Shown here one piece after another: positions 45,322 to 54,722 of a stretch of DNA of 64,000 nt. A program made the translations under genes and the position numbers. Origin of the DNA: Bin55 sp028819195 (GTDB lineage Bacteria > Pseudomonadota > Gammaproteobacteria > Pseudomonadales > Azotimanducaceae); assembly GCA_028819195.1 (NCBI GenBank), contig JAPPMF010000009.1, positions 310,001 through 374,000 on the forward strand, written 5' to 3'. Each line of letters begins with the position of its first letter. The first letter of the stretch is position 1. The notes under the pieces were generated by a model. It saw only the letters and a list, made by a program, of their open reading frames with translations, made no database searches and was not told the origin of the DNA.

Positions 45322-46170
45322 TTATTCTTCACGATGTCGAGTGAGTACGTTGGAGTACTTTTTACGAAACGCCTGCGCGAGTTGTTCGGTCATGTAAACT
45401 GATCGATGCCTGCCTCCCGTACAACCGACTGCAACAGTAACATAAGCTCGTTTATGTTGCTCAAAAACCTGTAGCCAACGAGTTAAAAATTTAACGATCT
45501 GTTGCTGCATCTCTGTGACTAACTCCTGACGTTGAAAGAACTCTTGTACCTTTTTGTCTCGACCGCTCAATTTGGCTAACTCTACATCCCAATGTGGATT
45601 CGGTAGGCAACGTACATCGAATACAAAATCGGCATCTACGGGTACGCCGTTCCGAAAGGCAAAAGAGCGGAACAACAAGACTATCTCACGATTATCACCT
45701 TTGATAAGTAACGAGTTTGTGAGTCGCGTTAGTTCGTGTTGGGATAAATTTGTTGTGTCGATTTTTAGGTCAGCGATGTCAGCGAGATGCGCCAAGAGGT
45801 TAGTTTCGGCGTCGATACATTGAACTAGGTCAGATCCAATCTGTTCGAGGGGGTGTCGACGACGCGTCTCATCAAATCGTTTCACGAGAACTGAGCTCTG
45901 AGCGTCGAGATAGACTAATCGCGGTTGGAAGCTCTCTTGCGTTAACGATTGTAGGACTTCAGGGAGCCTGTTTAGTTCGCTACTCGGACTGCGGGCATCA
46001 ATGGAAACAGCCAAGTTGTTGTAGTTTTGGTTGTCGACATATTTATCGATAAGCTGATTAAGCAATAGTACAGGGAAGTTATCGATGCACGTATAACCAG
46101 CATCTTCTAAGGCATGCAATACCGTACTTTTACCGGAACCGGAGCGACCTGATATGACAAAAACTTTCAT
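45322..46170 (-). CDS. rapZ: RNase adapter protein RapZ
   Basis: RapZ binds nucleotides and RNA and, in enterics, directs RNase E to the GlmZ small RNA to control amino-sugar synthesis. The 282-aa protein has Walker A GRSGSGKST at residues 8-16, a RPxxLxYLDA-like central region and the C-terminal VAVGCTGGRHRSVYMTE, diagnostic of the family. It overlaps ptsN by 4 bp. Confidence 0.95.
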   Translation of the reverse strand: MKVFVISGRSGSGKSTVLHALEDAGYTCIDNFPVLLLNQLIDKYVDNQNYNNLAVSIDARSPSSELNRLPEVLQSLTQESFQPRLVYLDAQSSVLVKRFDETRRRHPLEQIGSDLVQCIDAETNLLAHLADIADLKIDTTNLSQHELTRLTNSLLIKGDNREIVLLFRSFAFRNGVPVDADFVFDVRCLPNPHWDVELAKLSGRDKKVQEFFQRQELVTEMQQQIVKFLTRWLQVFEQHKRAYVTVAVGCTGGRHRSVYMTEQLAQAFRKKYSNVLTRHREE

Positions 46171-46637
46171 CCGCTATTGACCTTTCTTGCTGTCTGGATG
46201 AAGCGGTCGTACAGGTCTTGAGGAGTAGCTGCATCCATAAGATAGTTTAATCTTGAGTTAGAAATACAAAGTTTGGCTAGCCCGTTCAAGATTTCTAAAT
46301 GAGTGTTATTTTCTTCAGTGGGTACCACTAAGACAAAACTCATATTCACGGCACCGTCTGTACCAAACATGACATGCGGGATGAAGCGAAGGATAGCACC
46401 GATGGGTGCGGAACACCCATTGAATCTGCAGTGGGGAATCGAAACGCGAGTGTCTTCGAGTACTGTACTACCAAGACTCTCTCGCGCTAGGAGTTTTTCT
46501 AGTAGAATCTTCGGATCTATGGATTTCTTCCAGTCTCCTACTAGTTCTGCAGCGATTTGCAACGCAGCTTTCCGTGATTGGCAATCGTGCACAAAGCATA
46601 CGGTTGCTGGCGAAAAAATAGTATCGAACTCGATCAC
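46167..46637 (-). CDS. ptsN: Nitrogen-PTS EIIA protein
   Basis: PtsN is the terminal phosphate acceptor of the nitrogen PTS and a regulator of potassium and nitrogen responses in other species. The 156-aa protein has the phosphorylatable His69 in VSIPHCRFNGCSAPIG. Length is normal. It lies between hpf and rapZ in the conserved rpoN operon. Confidence 0.94.
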   Translation of the reverse strand: MIEFDTIFSPATVCFVHDCQSRKAALQIAAELVGDWKKSIDPKILLEKLLARESLGSTVLEDTRVSIPHCRFNGCSAPIGAILRFIPHVMFGTDGAVNMSFVLVVPTEENNTHLEILNGLAKLCISNSRLNYLMDAATPQDLYDRFIQTARKVNSG

Positions 46638-46691
46638 AAACGAATAACGACTGTAGCTTTAGCGTACATCAAAGACTTACTTTGGAGAGTT

Positions 46692-46979
46692 TTAATATCG
46701 AGTGATTTTGTCTTTATGTCGCGAAATTTGTCGCTCAAGTTTACTAGTAAGAGCATCGATAGCAGAACGCATATCCGATTCTACTGATTCGGCAAACAAC
46801 TCGTTGCCATCGACTCGTACTGAGGCTTCGGCGCGATGGTTCACTTTTGTCACCGATAACATGAGGTGTACTGATGTAATACGATTGTAGTGTCGCTCAA
46901 GTTTTGCAATTTTTCGTTCAATGTTCGAACGTAACTTAGCATCGAGGTGGTAATCTTTTGTTGTGATATTAACGTGCAC
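46692..46979 (-). CDS. hpf: Ribosome hibernation promoting factor
   Basis: Hpf binds the 30S decoding centre and promotes ribosome dimers in stationary phase. The 95-aa short-form protein starts MHVNITTKDYHLD and has RKIAKLERHYNRI and VNHRAEASVRVDGNELFAE, typical of the family. It follows rpoN with a 63-bp gap and precedes ptsN. Confidence 0.93.
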   Translation of the reverse strand: MHVNITTKDYHLDAKLRSNIERKIAKLERHYNRITSVHLMLSVTKVNHRAEASVRVDGNELFAESVESDMRSAIDALTSKLERQISRHKDKITRY

Positions 46980-47042
46980 TTTGATGACTCCTTAATGGAT
47001 TACAAAAACTAGATTTAGGAAAACGATAGGTACATTATCACT

Positions 47043-48575
47043 TCAGAAACCAAGTTGATTAGCGGAATCGAGTCGCCGCTCGCGGGTAGAAGGGATATTC
47101 AGGTTCTGTCTGTATTTTGTGATGGTTCGTCGCGCAATAGTTACCCCTTGTTGCCGAAACTTTTGGACTAATTCGGCATCGGAAAAAGGCGAAGTAGGAT
47201 CCTCGTTATCGGTCCACTTTTTTATCTGAGCTTGTATAGCCGTACTCGAAACATCGTCTCCTTGCGTCGAGCGAATAAAACTCGAGAAGAAATATTTGAG
47301 TTCAAACGTACCTCGGCTACAAGTTAAGAACTTCTGTGTTGTGATTCGGGAAATGGTGGAAGGATGGACACCGACCGCTAACGCGATTTCGGCTTGTGTG
47401 AGCGGTCTCAGCTTAGCTTCTCCATTTTCGAAAAAGCCTTGCTGTTCTGTTACGATGGCGATGGCAGTTTTCAGTAACGTTGTATTTCTCGTACGGATAC
47501 CATAGAGCCATGCACGCGCTCTAGTTAGATATTCTTTCATGTAACTTTTGTTTTCTTTTGATTGAGACTTACGAATTAAATTCACATAGTAATCATTAAT
47601 CTTGACATCCGGACATATTGAATCGTTCAAAGACACGTGCCATTCATCGTTCCTTTTTAGTACGACTAGATCAGGAGTGAGATACGATGAGGAAATATCC
47701 GCAAAAGCAGCTCCCGGTCGAGGATTCAGAGATCTAATGAGTTTCACCGCTGTATTGATGTCGTTAATGTGAGTTTTGAGTCGTGTTGCTAACTTCGATA
47801 GGTTTTTGTCTACAAGGTCTTCAAACCCTTTTTCGATGATTGTTAGAGCAACATCACGATATGCAGTGGTAGGTCGCAACCCGTGTAACTGAATCTTCAA
47901 GCTTTCCTGTACCGTACGGGCACCAACCCCACTGGGTGAAAACTCGTGGAGGATTTGTAGCGCTTTTTCGAGTTCAGTTTCGGTTGCGTGCAATTGTTCA
48001 GCGACGGTGTCCCGTATATCCATCCAATCATCAAGATAACCGTCGGAGTTTACAGCGTCGATGAGAAAGTGAATGAGCAAGGTTTCACGGTCAGATAAAG
48101 GACGCTGACGTGCTTGCGATCGCAAGTAATCTTGTAATGAAAGCGAACCTGAGTGTTGGGCTAAAACGTCTCCAGTCTCGGTTGTATATATTGAATCATA
48201 GTCGTAACGGTCAGACCAGTCTAATTCTTGATCTGTTTCCGTGATACCTGTTTCCTGGGAACCATCCTTCGTAATGAAGTCAGTTACTTCTTCTACTTCT
48301 GCTCGGGTTGTAGATGCAGAACTTTCATAGTCTAACTCCGAGCGTTCGACGTGAACCTCGTCGATGTCCTCGGTAGTTGATATTGGTTTGTCGTATGTAA
48401 GTTCGTTTCCCTCGTTGGACGTTTCCGATATTTCGAGAAAGGGGTTTAGGTCACATTCGGTTTGCAGTTGTTGCTGCAGCTCTGTGGACGAAAGTTGCAT
48501 AATGCGAAGAACTTGTTGCAACTCTGGCGTGAGCGTCGTCTGTAACCGTTGTTGTAGTTCAAGTGTCTGACGCAT
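47043..48575 (-). CDS. rpoN: RNA polymerase sigma-54 factor
   Basis: Sigma-54 directs enhancer-dependent transcription. The 510-aa protein has the Gln/Leu-rich region I (about 1-50, LQQRLQTTLTPELQQVLRIM), an acidic region II (about 52-130), a core-binding domain, a helix-turn-helix (ALAVGVHPSTISRIT) and the RpoN box ARRTITKYRQ at 481-490. It is 6 bp downstream of lptB. Confidence 0.97.
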   Translation of the reverse strand: MRQTLELQQRLQTTLTPELQQVLRIMQLSSTELQQQLQTECDLNPFLEISETSNEGNELTYDKPISTTEDIDEVHVERSELDYESSASTTRAEVEEVTDFITKDGSQETGITETDQELDWSDRYDYDSIYTTETGDVLAQHSGSLSLQDYLRSQARQRPLSDRETLLIHFLIDAVNSDGYLDDWMDIRDTVAEQLHATETELEKALQILHEFSPSGVGARTVQESLKIQLHGLRPTTAYRDVALTIIEKGFEDLVDKNLSKLATRLKTHINDINTAVKLIRSLNPRPGAAFADISSSYLTPDLVVLKRNDEWHVSLNDSICPDVKINDYYVNLIRKSQSKENKSYMKEYLTRARAWLYGIRTRNTTLLKTAIAIVTEQQGFFENGEAKLRPLTQAEIALAVGVHPSTISRITTQKFLTCSRGTFELKYFFSSFIRSTQGDDVSSTAIQAQIKKWTDNEDPTSPFSDAELVQKFRQQGVTIARRTITKYRQNLNIPSTRERRLDSANQLGF

Positions 48576-48581
48576 CGTAAA

Positions 48582-49322
48582 TCAAATCTTGAAACCTTCT
48601 CCCAAGTAAGTGCGTTGAACATGCGTGTTGGCGAGTATAGCATTAGTGGTGCCATCTGCTATGACGTGACCTTCATGCACAATATAAGCCCGATCGCAGA
48701 GATCTAGCGTATCGCGAACATTGTGATCCGTGATTAACACACCGATGTTTTTTGCTGCGAGATGCCGCACATTTTGTTTAATGTCGGCTACCGAGATCGG
48801 ATCTACACCGGCAAAGGGTTCGTCGAGCAGTATAAATTTCGGTTCACTAGCTAGAGCTCTGGCTATTTCGAGTCGGCGACGTTCTCCGCCAGATAAGCGT
48901 TCGCCAAGAACGTCTCGTACACGGCCTAGATTAAATTCGTCGATTAATTCATTGACATGAGCGCTTTGCTCAGCGCGATTACGATTGCGTTTCAATTCGA
49001 CCATAGTCAATATATTTTGAAAGGTTGTCAAGCGCCGAAATACACTTGCTTCCTGCGGTAGGTAACCTAGTCCGTGGCGGGCTCTAACGTGCATCGGGCT
49101 CGCGGTGAGGTCAAATTCGTCAATCATGATTTTGCCTGCATCCATGCGCACCAAGCCGACAATACAGTAAAACGATGTGGTTTTGCCAGCCCCGTTAGGT
49201 CCAAGCAAACCAACTATTTCACCCGTCGAAACTGACATCGAAACGTCTTCTACGACATGTCTTTTCCCATATTTCTTGGAAATGTTCTCGGCAGTGAGTT
49301 GGGAACTAGGTATCGCATTCAT
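48582..49322 (-). CDS. lptB: LPS export ABC transporter ATPase LptB
   Basis: LptB powers extraction of LPS from the inner membrane with LptFG. The 246-aa protein has Walker A GPNGAGKT at 41-48, signature LSGGERRRLE and Walker B ILLDEPFAGVDP, the last diagnostic of LptB. The LptF and LptG permeases are not in this window. It lies between lptA and rpoN, the conserved order. Confidence 0.96.
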   Translation of the reverse strand: MNAIPSSQLTAENISKKYGKRHVVEDVSMSVSTGEIVGLLGPNGAGKTTSFYCIVGLVRMDAGKIMIDEFDLTASPMHVRARHGLGYLPQEASVFRRLTTFQNILTMVELKRNRNRAEQSAHVNELIDEFNLGRVRDVLGERLSGGERRRLEIARALASEPKFILLDEPFAGVDPISVADIKQNVRHLAAKNIGVLITDHNVRDTLDLCDRAYIVHEGHVIADGTTNAILANTHVQRTYLGEGFKI

Positions 49323-49346
49323 TATTCAAGGTTCTGACAAAATCGT

Positions 49347-49874
49347 TCACCGTTCTTCGACATCATACATGTTGATTTCTACTTGCTCATCTGGGTCATC
49401 CATCGTGGCTGAGATGTTTTTCGATTCAATGTCAATATGAATGACATCAGCAATGATTTCGATATTGTCCATGGCTAGTTTTGAATCACCGGTAAATTTA
49501 ATCCATCCTTCAAGTCTATCGTAGGAGAGCTCTTTAGCAGTCGCTTCTAGTGTTCGTTGGTCTTCTTGCGATTCTTCAATTGTCATGATAATATTGACCG
49601 GGTCCCCAGTCGCGACGATTGAGACGGGATCGGAGTTTTCACTTCGTTTTACCGTAACTTCCTCGGCAGTTAGTTCAATGTCGTCCGCTGTTACGGTCAC
49701 GTTTCCTGACAAAATCGTCGTATTGTCTTCTAAGGAACCACTAAAGTCATTGGCTGAGAATCGGAGCCCAGCAAAGCTTTGTCCAATAATGAAATGACCT
49801 GAAAAACTCAGCAGAACGAAGACAAGTATGATTCCGCCGATGTAGCGATTAGTCGGGTTTGGTTGGTTTGACAT
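49347..49874 (-). CDS. lptA: LPS transport periplasmic protein LptA
   Basis: LptA forms the periplasmic bridge for LPS. The 175-aa protein has an N-terminal hydrophobic segment (about 11-29) and then an OstA-like beta-jellyroll with GSLEDNTTILSGNVTVT, DDIELTAEEVTV, SIVATGDPVNI and AKELSYDRLEGWIKFTG. The start overlaps lptC by 26 bp. The segment preceding the mature part looks more like a membrane anchor than a classical cleaved signal, so cleavage is uncertain. Confidence 0.88.
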   Translation of the reverse strand: MSNQPNPTNRYIGGIILVFVLLSFSGHFIIGQSFAGLRFSANDFSGSLEDNTTILSGNVTVTADDIELTAEEVTVKRSENSDPVSIVATGDPVNIIMTIEESQEDQRTLEATAKELSYDRLEGWIKFTGDSKLAMDNIEIIADVIHIDIESKNISATMDDPDEQVEINMYDVEER

Positions 49875-50451
49875 GTTTAAGTTCCACGGATTGTCCAGGT
49901 TGTGAGGTTAGATTAAATTCTTGCTTTGTTAGATCAACCTCTAGATTATCGGCAACATAAAGTTGTTCATGATCCTTGATTGAGATTGATCCTGAGCCTA
50001 TTAGTCGATGTTCTGCGGGTAAATAAGTTAACGAATCTGCCTTGAACGATTGTACGACCTGGCTATTAGCGAGTGTGTAAACATAAACTCCTTGCTGTAA
50101 ATGAATGGGGCTGAGTTCATTAACCTCTTGATTGTTAGTTGTCTGAATCGCGCCGAATTTAGCTTCGATATACCAAGTCACGGTTTCGGAATGTTGCGCT
50201 ACGATGTCGAGGTCTTCGAAGTTAACTACTCCAGTTCGCGAATGTTGATAAACTTGCTTTGCCTGTAATTCATACACACGGTTCCCTTCCGTAGTGTATG
50301 CCCGTACTTCTACTTCTTGTAACGTTAAGTCTGGGGCGTTCGCCAACTGTACGGTGAGTCTTTCACTACGAGAGTTCGCCGTATGTAGATATAAGGCTAC
50401 AGCACCACCAATGACAACTAATAACCCTGCTACCAACAGAATTTTTTTCAT
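49849..50451 (-). CDS. lptC: LPS export membrane protein LptC
   Basis: LptC is a bitopic inner-membrane protein passing LPS to LptA. I start at the ATG at 50451 (MKKILLVAGLLVVIGGAVAL, 200 aa), which shares one base with the kdsC stop; an upstream start adds 10 residues that spoil the short cytoplasmic end. It has one TM helix then a beta-jellyroll (VEVRAYTTEGNRVYELQAKQ, SFKADSLTYLPAEHRLIG). Confidence 0.88.
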   Translation of the reverse strand: MKKILLVAGLLVVIGGAVALYLHTANSRSERLTVQLANAPDLTLQEVEVRAYTTEGNRVYELQAKQVYQHSRTGVVNFEDLDIVAQHSETVTWYIEAKFGAIQTTNNQEVNELSPIHLQQGVYVYTLANSQVVQSFKADSLTYLPAEHRLIGSGSISIKDHEQLYVADNLEVDLTKQEFNLTSQPGQSVELKHVKPTKPD

Positions 50452-50963
50452 TATTGGTGCGCTGCCAAGAGAAGGTCGCAAACTTCGCGTACAGCACCTT
50501 GTCCACCAGCTAACCGAGTTACATAGTCAGCTCGATCTTGGACAGCCTGTACTGCGTTTTTAACGGCAACCGCAAAACCGACTCTTTTGAATAACCCTAA
50601 GTCAGCTAAATCGTCCCCAATGTGAGCGAACTCGCATTCGAGCAAACCAGTCGCATTACATAATTCATCCAGAGCAACTGTTTTATCCGCAACTTGTTCG
50701 TACACATGCTGGATATCCAATTCACCGGCGCGTTTTTGAACTGCGTGTGATGTACGACCAGAAATGATCGCCGTAACTAATCCAATTTTGTGGATCGATA
50801 CGATGCCCATACCATCGTGAATGTGAAAAACTTTCACCTCGTTACCGAGGTGATCGTATATGATTGCGCCAGTAGTTAACACTCCATCAACATCGAGGAT
50901 GAGACCACGGATTCGGTTCAGTTTTTCGCGCAACTGCGGCGAAATCTGCAGTGAAATAGTCAT
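50451..50963 (-). CDS. kdsC: KDO-8-phosphate phosphatase
   Basis: KdsC dephosphorylates KDO-8-P in LPS inner-core synthesis. The 170-aa HAD-family protein has motif I LILDVDGVLTTG with the nucleophilic Asp, motif II ISGRTS and motif IV IGDDLADLGLF. It overlaps yrbG by 4 bp. The arabinose-5-phosphate isomerase gene kdsD that normally separates yrbG and kdsC is missing at this site. Confidence 0.93.
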   Translation of the reverse strand: MTISLQISPQLREKLNRIRGLILDVDGVLTTGAIIYDHLGNEVKVFHIHDGMGIVSIHKIGLVTAIISGRTSHAVQKRAGELDIQHVYEQVADKTVALDELCNATGLLECEFAHIGDDLADLGLFKRVGFAVAVKNAVQAVQDRADYVTRLAGGQGAVREVCDLLLAAHQ

Positions 50964-51934
50964 GTAGTTTGCGTCGTCAATAACGTAATGTAACTGATAT
51001 ATAGTATCAGAAAAACAGCACCATGAATCCGACTTATCGTGTCGTTACGATTACTCACGTAAATGAACAAACCTAAGATTACCGTTAGGCCGAACATTAC
51101 ACCAAAATCTCGCCCATATTCCATCAACGTAATCGCGCTAGGATGCAGTATCGCGGGTACAGCTAATACTACCAGAAGGTTTAATATATTCGAACCAATA
51201 ATATTACCAATAGCGATTGCATGTCCACCTTTCAACGCTGCTCTGAGTGTGACGGCGAGTTCTGGTAAACTTGTACCACATGCGACAACGGTTAAACCAA
51301 TGATCATTTCGTTGACTTCAAGTTTAGTCGCGATTCCTTCAGCTGCGATTACGATTAATCGAGCGGACACTAGCAAAATGATTAGACTGACGGTACTCCG
51401 CAAGATTGATTTTCCGACTGACATCTCTGGTATACCTTGGAGTTGGTGCTCGATTTCTTCGGAAAACTGTTTTGACCGACCCGAACTGATCACGAACCGA
51501 TACAGAATGAAAGCAAACAGGGCTAGAAATAACAAACCATCTAGTCTACCGACTTCCAGGTTTGCGAGACAAATGGCGACCAACACAGTTGCCGTGATTA
51601 AGAGTGGAAACTCACTTTTTTGAATTCGCTTACCGTATGGTAAAGGAACGAAGAGTGCGGTGACTCCAAGTACAAGTCCCATGTTAGCAATGTTGGACCC
51701 TATGGCGTTACCGATCGCGATCTCTGGTGCTGTGGTATACGAGTCCATGACCGCCACTAAAATTTCTGGAGCGGAAGTACCGATTGAGACGACCGTGAGC
51801 CCGATAACGAGTTCTGACACTCCGAGGTTCCGTGCTAATGCAGCGGCAGCTTCGACAAAAATATCAGCGCTCCATACTAGCGCGATGAAGCCTACTACAA
51901 GTAAAAGAATAAGAATTAAGATTGGTAATTCCAT
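50960..51934 (-). CDS. yrbG: Sodium/calcium exchanger family transporter (YrbG-like)
   Basis: A 324-aa membrane protein with about ten TM helices in two inverted halves. Each half has the alpha-repeat signature: GNAIGSNIANMGLVLG (about 78-93) and GNIIGSNILNLLVVLA (about 242-257), plus matching SIGTSAPEIL and ACGTSLPELA motifs that bind cation. It heads the yrbG-kdsC-lptC-lptA-lptB-rpoN operon and diverges from ibaG. The transported ion is inferred from the family. Confidence 0.92.
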   Translation of the reverse strand: MELPILILILLLVVGFIALVWSADIFVEAAAALARNLGVSELVIGLTVVSIGTSAPEILVAVMDSYTTAPEIAIGNAIGSNIANMGLVLGVTALFVPLPYGKRIQKSEFPLLITATVLVAICLANLEVGRLDGLLFLALFAFILYRFVISSGRSKQFSEEIEHQLQGIPEMSVGKSILRSTVSLIILLVSARLIVIAAEGIATKLEVNEMIIGLTVVACGTSLPELAVTLRAALKGGHAIAIGNIIGSNILNLLVVLAVPAILHPSAITLMEYGRDFGVMFGLTVILGLFIYVSNRNDTISRIHGAVFLILYISYITLLTTQTT

Positions 51935-52093
51935 GGAACTACGCTGGGCGATTTATCGCAACAGTAATTATTTGCGTTTGGACCGATATTTGCTCGAATA
52001 TCATACGGGCTTGGAAAAAATCGTAGGCGGTAAGCGTTTACGACTTATTCACACACGGGAAAGGGAGCTATAGGAAATGGATGTAGTAAAGAC

Positions 52094-52321
52094 ATGAGTT
52101 TACAACAGGCCATCACGTTGCGATTAGAAAATGAATTTGATGGTGCACAATTCACTGTGTTGGTAGAAGGTAACCATGCTATTTTGCAAATATCGTCCAA
52201 TCGGTTCGAAGGTAAGTCTCCCGTACAGCGACAACAGTTGGTCTATGCTTGTGTGAATGACCTCATCCAATCGGGGGAATTACACGCTATTACTATTCAC
52301 GCCACTACTCCCAGCGAATAG
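52094..52321 (+). CDS. ibaG: BolA-family protein (IbaG-like)
   Basis: IbaG-type BolA proteins act with monothiol glutaredoxins in Fe-S cluster handling. The 75-aa protein has SNRFEGKSPVQRQQLVYACV and SGELHAITIHATTPSE, matching the KKQQ-VY and HA-SIKAYTP pattern of IbaG. It lies 15 bp before murA, the conserved ibaG-murA pair. The mla genes that precede ibaG in E. coli are absent here. Confidence 0.85.
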   Translation: MSLQQAITLRLENEFDGAQFTVLVEGNHAILQISSNRFEGKSPVQRQQLVYACVNDLIQSGELHAITIHATTPSE

Positions 52322-52336
52322 TACCCCAGAGAGAAT

Positions 52337-53602
52337 ATGGACGAGTTGCGTATTCAGGGTGGTAATCCTCTCGTCGGCGAGATCAATATATCCGGGTCAA
52401 AAAATGCTTCACTGCCTATATTGGCTGCAAGTATCTTAACTGGGGCGCCAGTTACGCTTTCAAACATTCCAGATTTGAAGGATGTGCGCTCAATGTTGGA
52501 TTTACTGCGTGGTTTGGGAATTGAAACTACCCCCCTAAAAGCCGGAAAACTGACAATTCAAGCGGCTGAGTTGACTAGTTTAGTCGCGCCATATGAACTG
52601 GTGTCGACGATGCGCGCGTCGTTCTTAGTATTGGGCTCGATATTAGCTCGTTATGGTCGAGTTTCGGTTTCGTTACCGGGTGGTTGTGCGATTGGAACTC
52701 GTCCAGTTGATCAACATTTGAAAGCTTTCGCCAAGATGGGGGCAAAAATCGACTTGATAGATGGGTACGTGCATGCCAACACCGAGGGTAGGTTGCGTGG
52801 AACTGAGATTGAAATGGATGTTGTGACAGTTGGTGGTACACAAAACGTATTAATGGCTGCGACCTTAGCCGACGGAACAACAGTTATACACAATGCTGCG
52901 CGTGAACCTGAAGTTGTTGATTTGGCATCATTTTTACGTTGTATGGGAGCGTCGATTGAAGGTGATGGTACGAGTACGATCACTATTACGGGAACTGATA
53001 CTCTGCATGGATGTGAGTTTCAGGTCATGTCTGATCGGATAGAGACTGGAACTTACCTTGCGGCTACTCTTGCGACTCGCGGTTATGTACGGTTATTGAA
53101 CGCTAACCCGTCCAGTCTAGTCGCTGTGACAACTGCTGGGAGACAGTTCGGGGCAGACATTACAGTCAAGGGATCGACGATCGATATTTCCGCGCGTCGT
53201 CGTGGATTATCTCCAGTAAGCATTACGACCGCCGCGTATCCAGGCATCCCCACCGATTTACAAGCGCAACTGATGGTTGTCAATTGTTTAGCTAAAGGTG
53301 TTAGTACGATTAAAGAAACGGTATTCGAGAATCGCTTCATGCATATCCAAGAATTGGTGCGCATGGGTGCTGATATTTTTTTGAAGAATCCTACGACTGC
53401 GGTGATTAACGGTGTCTCGAAACTAACAGGTGCGCGCGTTATGGCAACTGATTTACGCGCTTCCTCTTGTTTGGTCATTGGGGCGCTCGCAGCACAAGGA
53501 GAATCAATCATTGGCCGGATCTATCATCTTGATCGGGGTTACGAACGGATGGAAGATAAGCTAGCTAGTTTAGGAGGAGTAGTTGAACGAACTCAAACAT
53601 GA
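52337..53602 (+). CDS. murA: UDP-N-acetylglucosamine enolpyruvyl transferase
   Basis: MurA catalyses the first committed step of peptidoglycan synthesis and is the fosfomycin target. The 421-aa protein contains Lys22 (GSKNASLPILAA), the catalytic Cys117 in PGGCAIGTRPVDQH and DLRASSCLVIGALAA near the end. The Cys form of the loop predicts fosfomycin-sensitive chemistry. Confidence 0.97.
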   Translation: MDELRIQGGNPLVGEINISGSKNASLPILAASILTGAPVTLSNIPDLKDVRSMLDLLRGLGIETTPLKAGKLTIQAAELTSLVAPYELVSTMRASFLVLGSILARYGRVSVSLPGGCAIGTRPVDQHLKAFAKMGAKIDLIDGYVHANTEGRLRGTEIEMDVVTVGGTQNVLMAATLADGTTVIHNAAREPEVVDLASFLRCMGASIEGDGTSTITITGTDTLHGCEFQVMSDRIETGTYLAATLATRGYVRLLNANPSSLVAVTTAGRQFGADITVKGSTIDISARRRGLSPVSITTAAYPGIPTDLQAQLMVVNCLAKGVSTIKETVFENRFMHIQELVRMGADIFLKNPTTAVINGVSKLTGARVMATDLRASSCLVIGALAAQGESIIGRIYHLDRGYERMEDKLASLGGVVERTQT

Positions 53603-53644
53603 ATTCACAAGCCTAGCCCCGCAATTCTGGTCTTCTCTGAGATT

Positions 53645-54697
53645 GTGGTAGTACTTGACATTTATCAAATCCAAGTCGCACGCTGCTTCGATGAATTACG
53701 TCGACAGATAGATGACAAAGAACGAAAACCATCGATATTTCAGTGGTTGAAACGTTTGTTCGATCATAGCGATCGAGTAACTAAGATTCGTGGGTTATAT
53801 GTATGGGGTGGAGTGGGTCGAGGTAAAACAATATTGATGGATGAGTTCTTTAACCAAGTACAGTCTGAGAAAAAACAACGACTCCACTTTCATGAATTCA
53901 TGCAAAACATTCACCAGCGGTTAGTGGACTTTAAAAAAACTCCTGATCCACTTTCAAGAGTGACTGAACAACTAGCAGAAGACGTAAACTTGTTGTGTTT
54001 GGACGAATTCTCTGTTACTGACATAGGCGATGCTATGATTCTTGACCAATTACTGAGAAACTTGTTGAAATTGGAAGTCATTTTAGTAATCACATCTAAT
54101 GTACCACCGGCGGATTTGTACCTCAATGGTTTACAGAGGCGTAGATTTTGGCCAGCTATTCGATTGATTGAAGAAGAATACCGAGTGATTCGCCTTCGTG
54201 GCAAAAAAGATTATCGGTTAGAAACACTCCGTAATGAAGCTCTGTATCGTATTGGTTCAGGCGTTCCTCCGGATATGTTAGCACGAGACTGTAAGTTGTT
54301 CGTAGGGCGTGCCATGGTCAATCCTAGTACCTTGTTAGTCAATAATCGTTCCATCTCGACCTTGTTCTCGGGTGGTGGAGTGGTTGGGTTAAAGTTTGCC
54401 GAACTGTGTCGACAACCGCGTAGCGCAGCCGATTACGTTGAAATTGCGAAACGGTTTCAGACTATGTTAATCTACGACGTTCCTCAAATGACTTCTTCTG
54501 ACGAAGATTCGGCAAAACGCTTCATAAATTTGGTCGACGTCTTGTACGATCATTCCGTCAATTTGATACTACACGCCAGGGTTGATATCGCAGAACTCTA
54601 TGTCGGTACTATCAACCGGTCAGTTTTTACTCGAACGACGAGCCGAATTCAGGAAATGATGTCGGAAGAATATATCGGACAGGCGCACCAACTTTGA
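53645..54697 (+). CDS. zapE: Cell division ATPase ZapE
   Basis: ZapE is an AFG1-like ATPase that acts on the Z-ring under stress. The 350-aa protein has Walker A GGVGRGKT at 55-62, FHEFMQNIHQRL, Walker B LLCLDEFSVTDIGDA and ITSNVPPADLYLNGLQRRRF. It starts with GTG at 53645 and is somewhat shorter at the N-terminus than E. coli ZapE. It follows murA after 42 bp. Confidence 0.9.
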   Translation: MVVLDIYQIQVARCFDELRRQIDDKERKPSIFQWLKRLFDHSDRVTKIRGLYVWGGVGRGKTILMDEFFNQVQSEKKQRLHFHEFMQNIHQRLVDFKKTPDPLSRVTEQLAEDVNLLCLDEFSVTDIGDAMILDQLLRNLLKLEVILVITSNVPPADLYLNGLQRRRFWPAIRLIEEEYRVIRLRGKKDYRLETLRNEALYRIGSGVPPDMLARDCKLFVGRAMVNPSTLLVNNRSISTLFSGGGVVGLKFAELCRQPRSAADYVEIAKRFQTMLIYDVPQMTSSDEDSAKRFINLVDVLYDHSVNLILHARVDIAELYVGTINRSVFTRTTSRIQEMMSEEYIGQAHQL

Positions 54698-54722
54698 TCG
54701 AGATTGGATTAGTATGGTGCTG

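Noticed and set aside
51933..52073. 46-codon plus-strand ORF (MELRWAIYRNSN...) before ibaG
   Set aside because: It overlaps the yrbG start region and lacks a clear ribosome site; probably chance within a promoter region, though not excluded.
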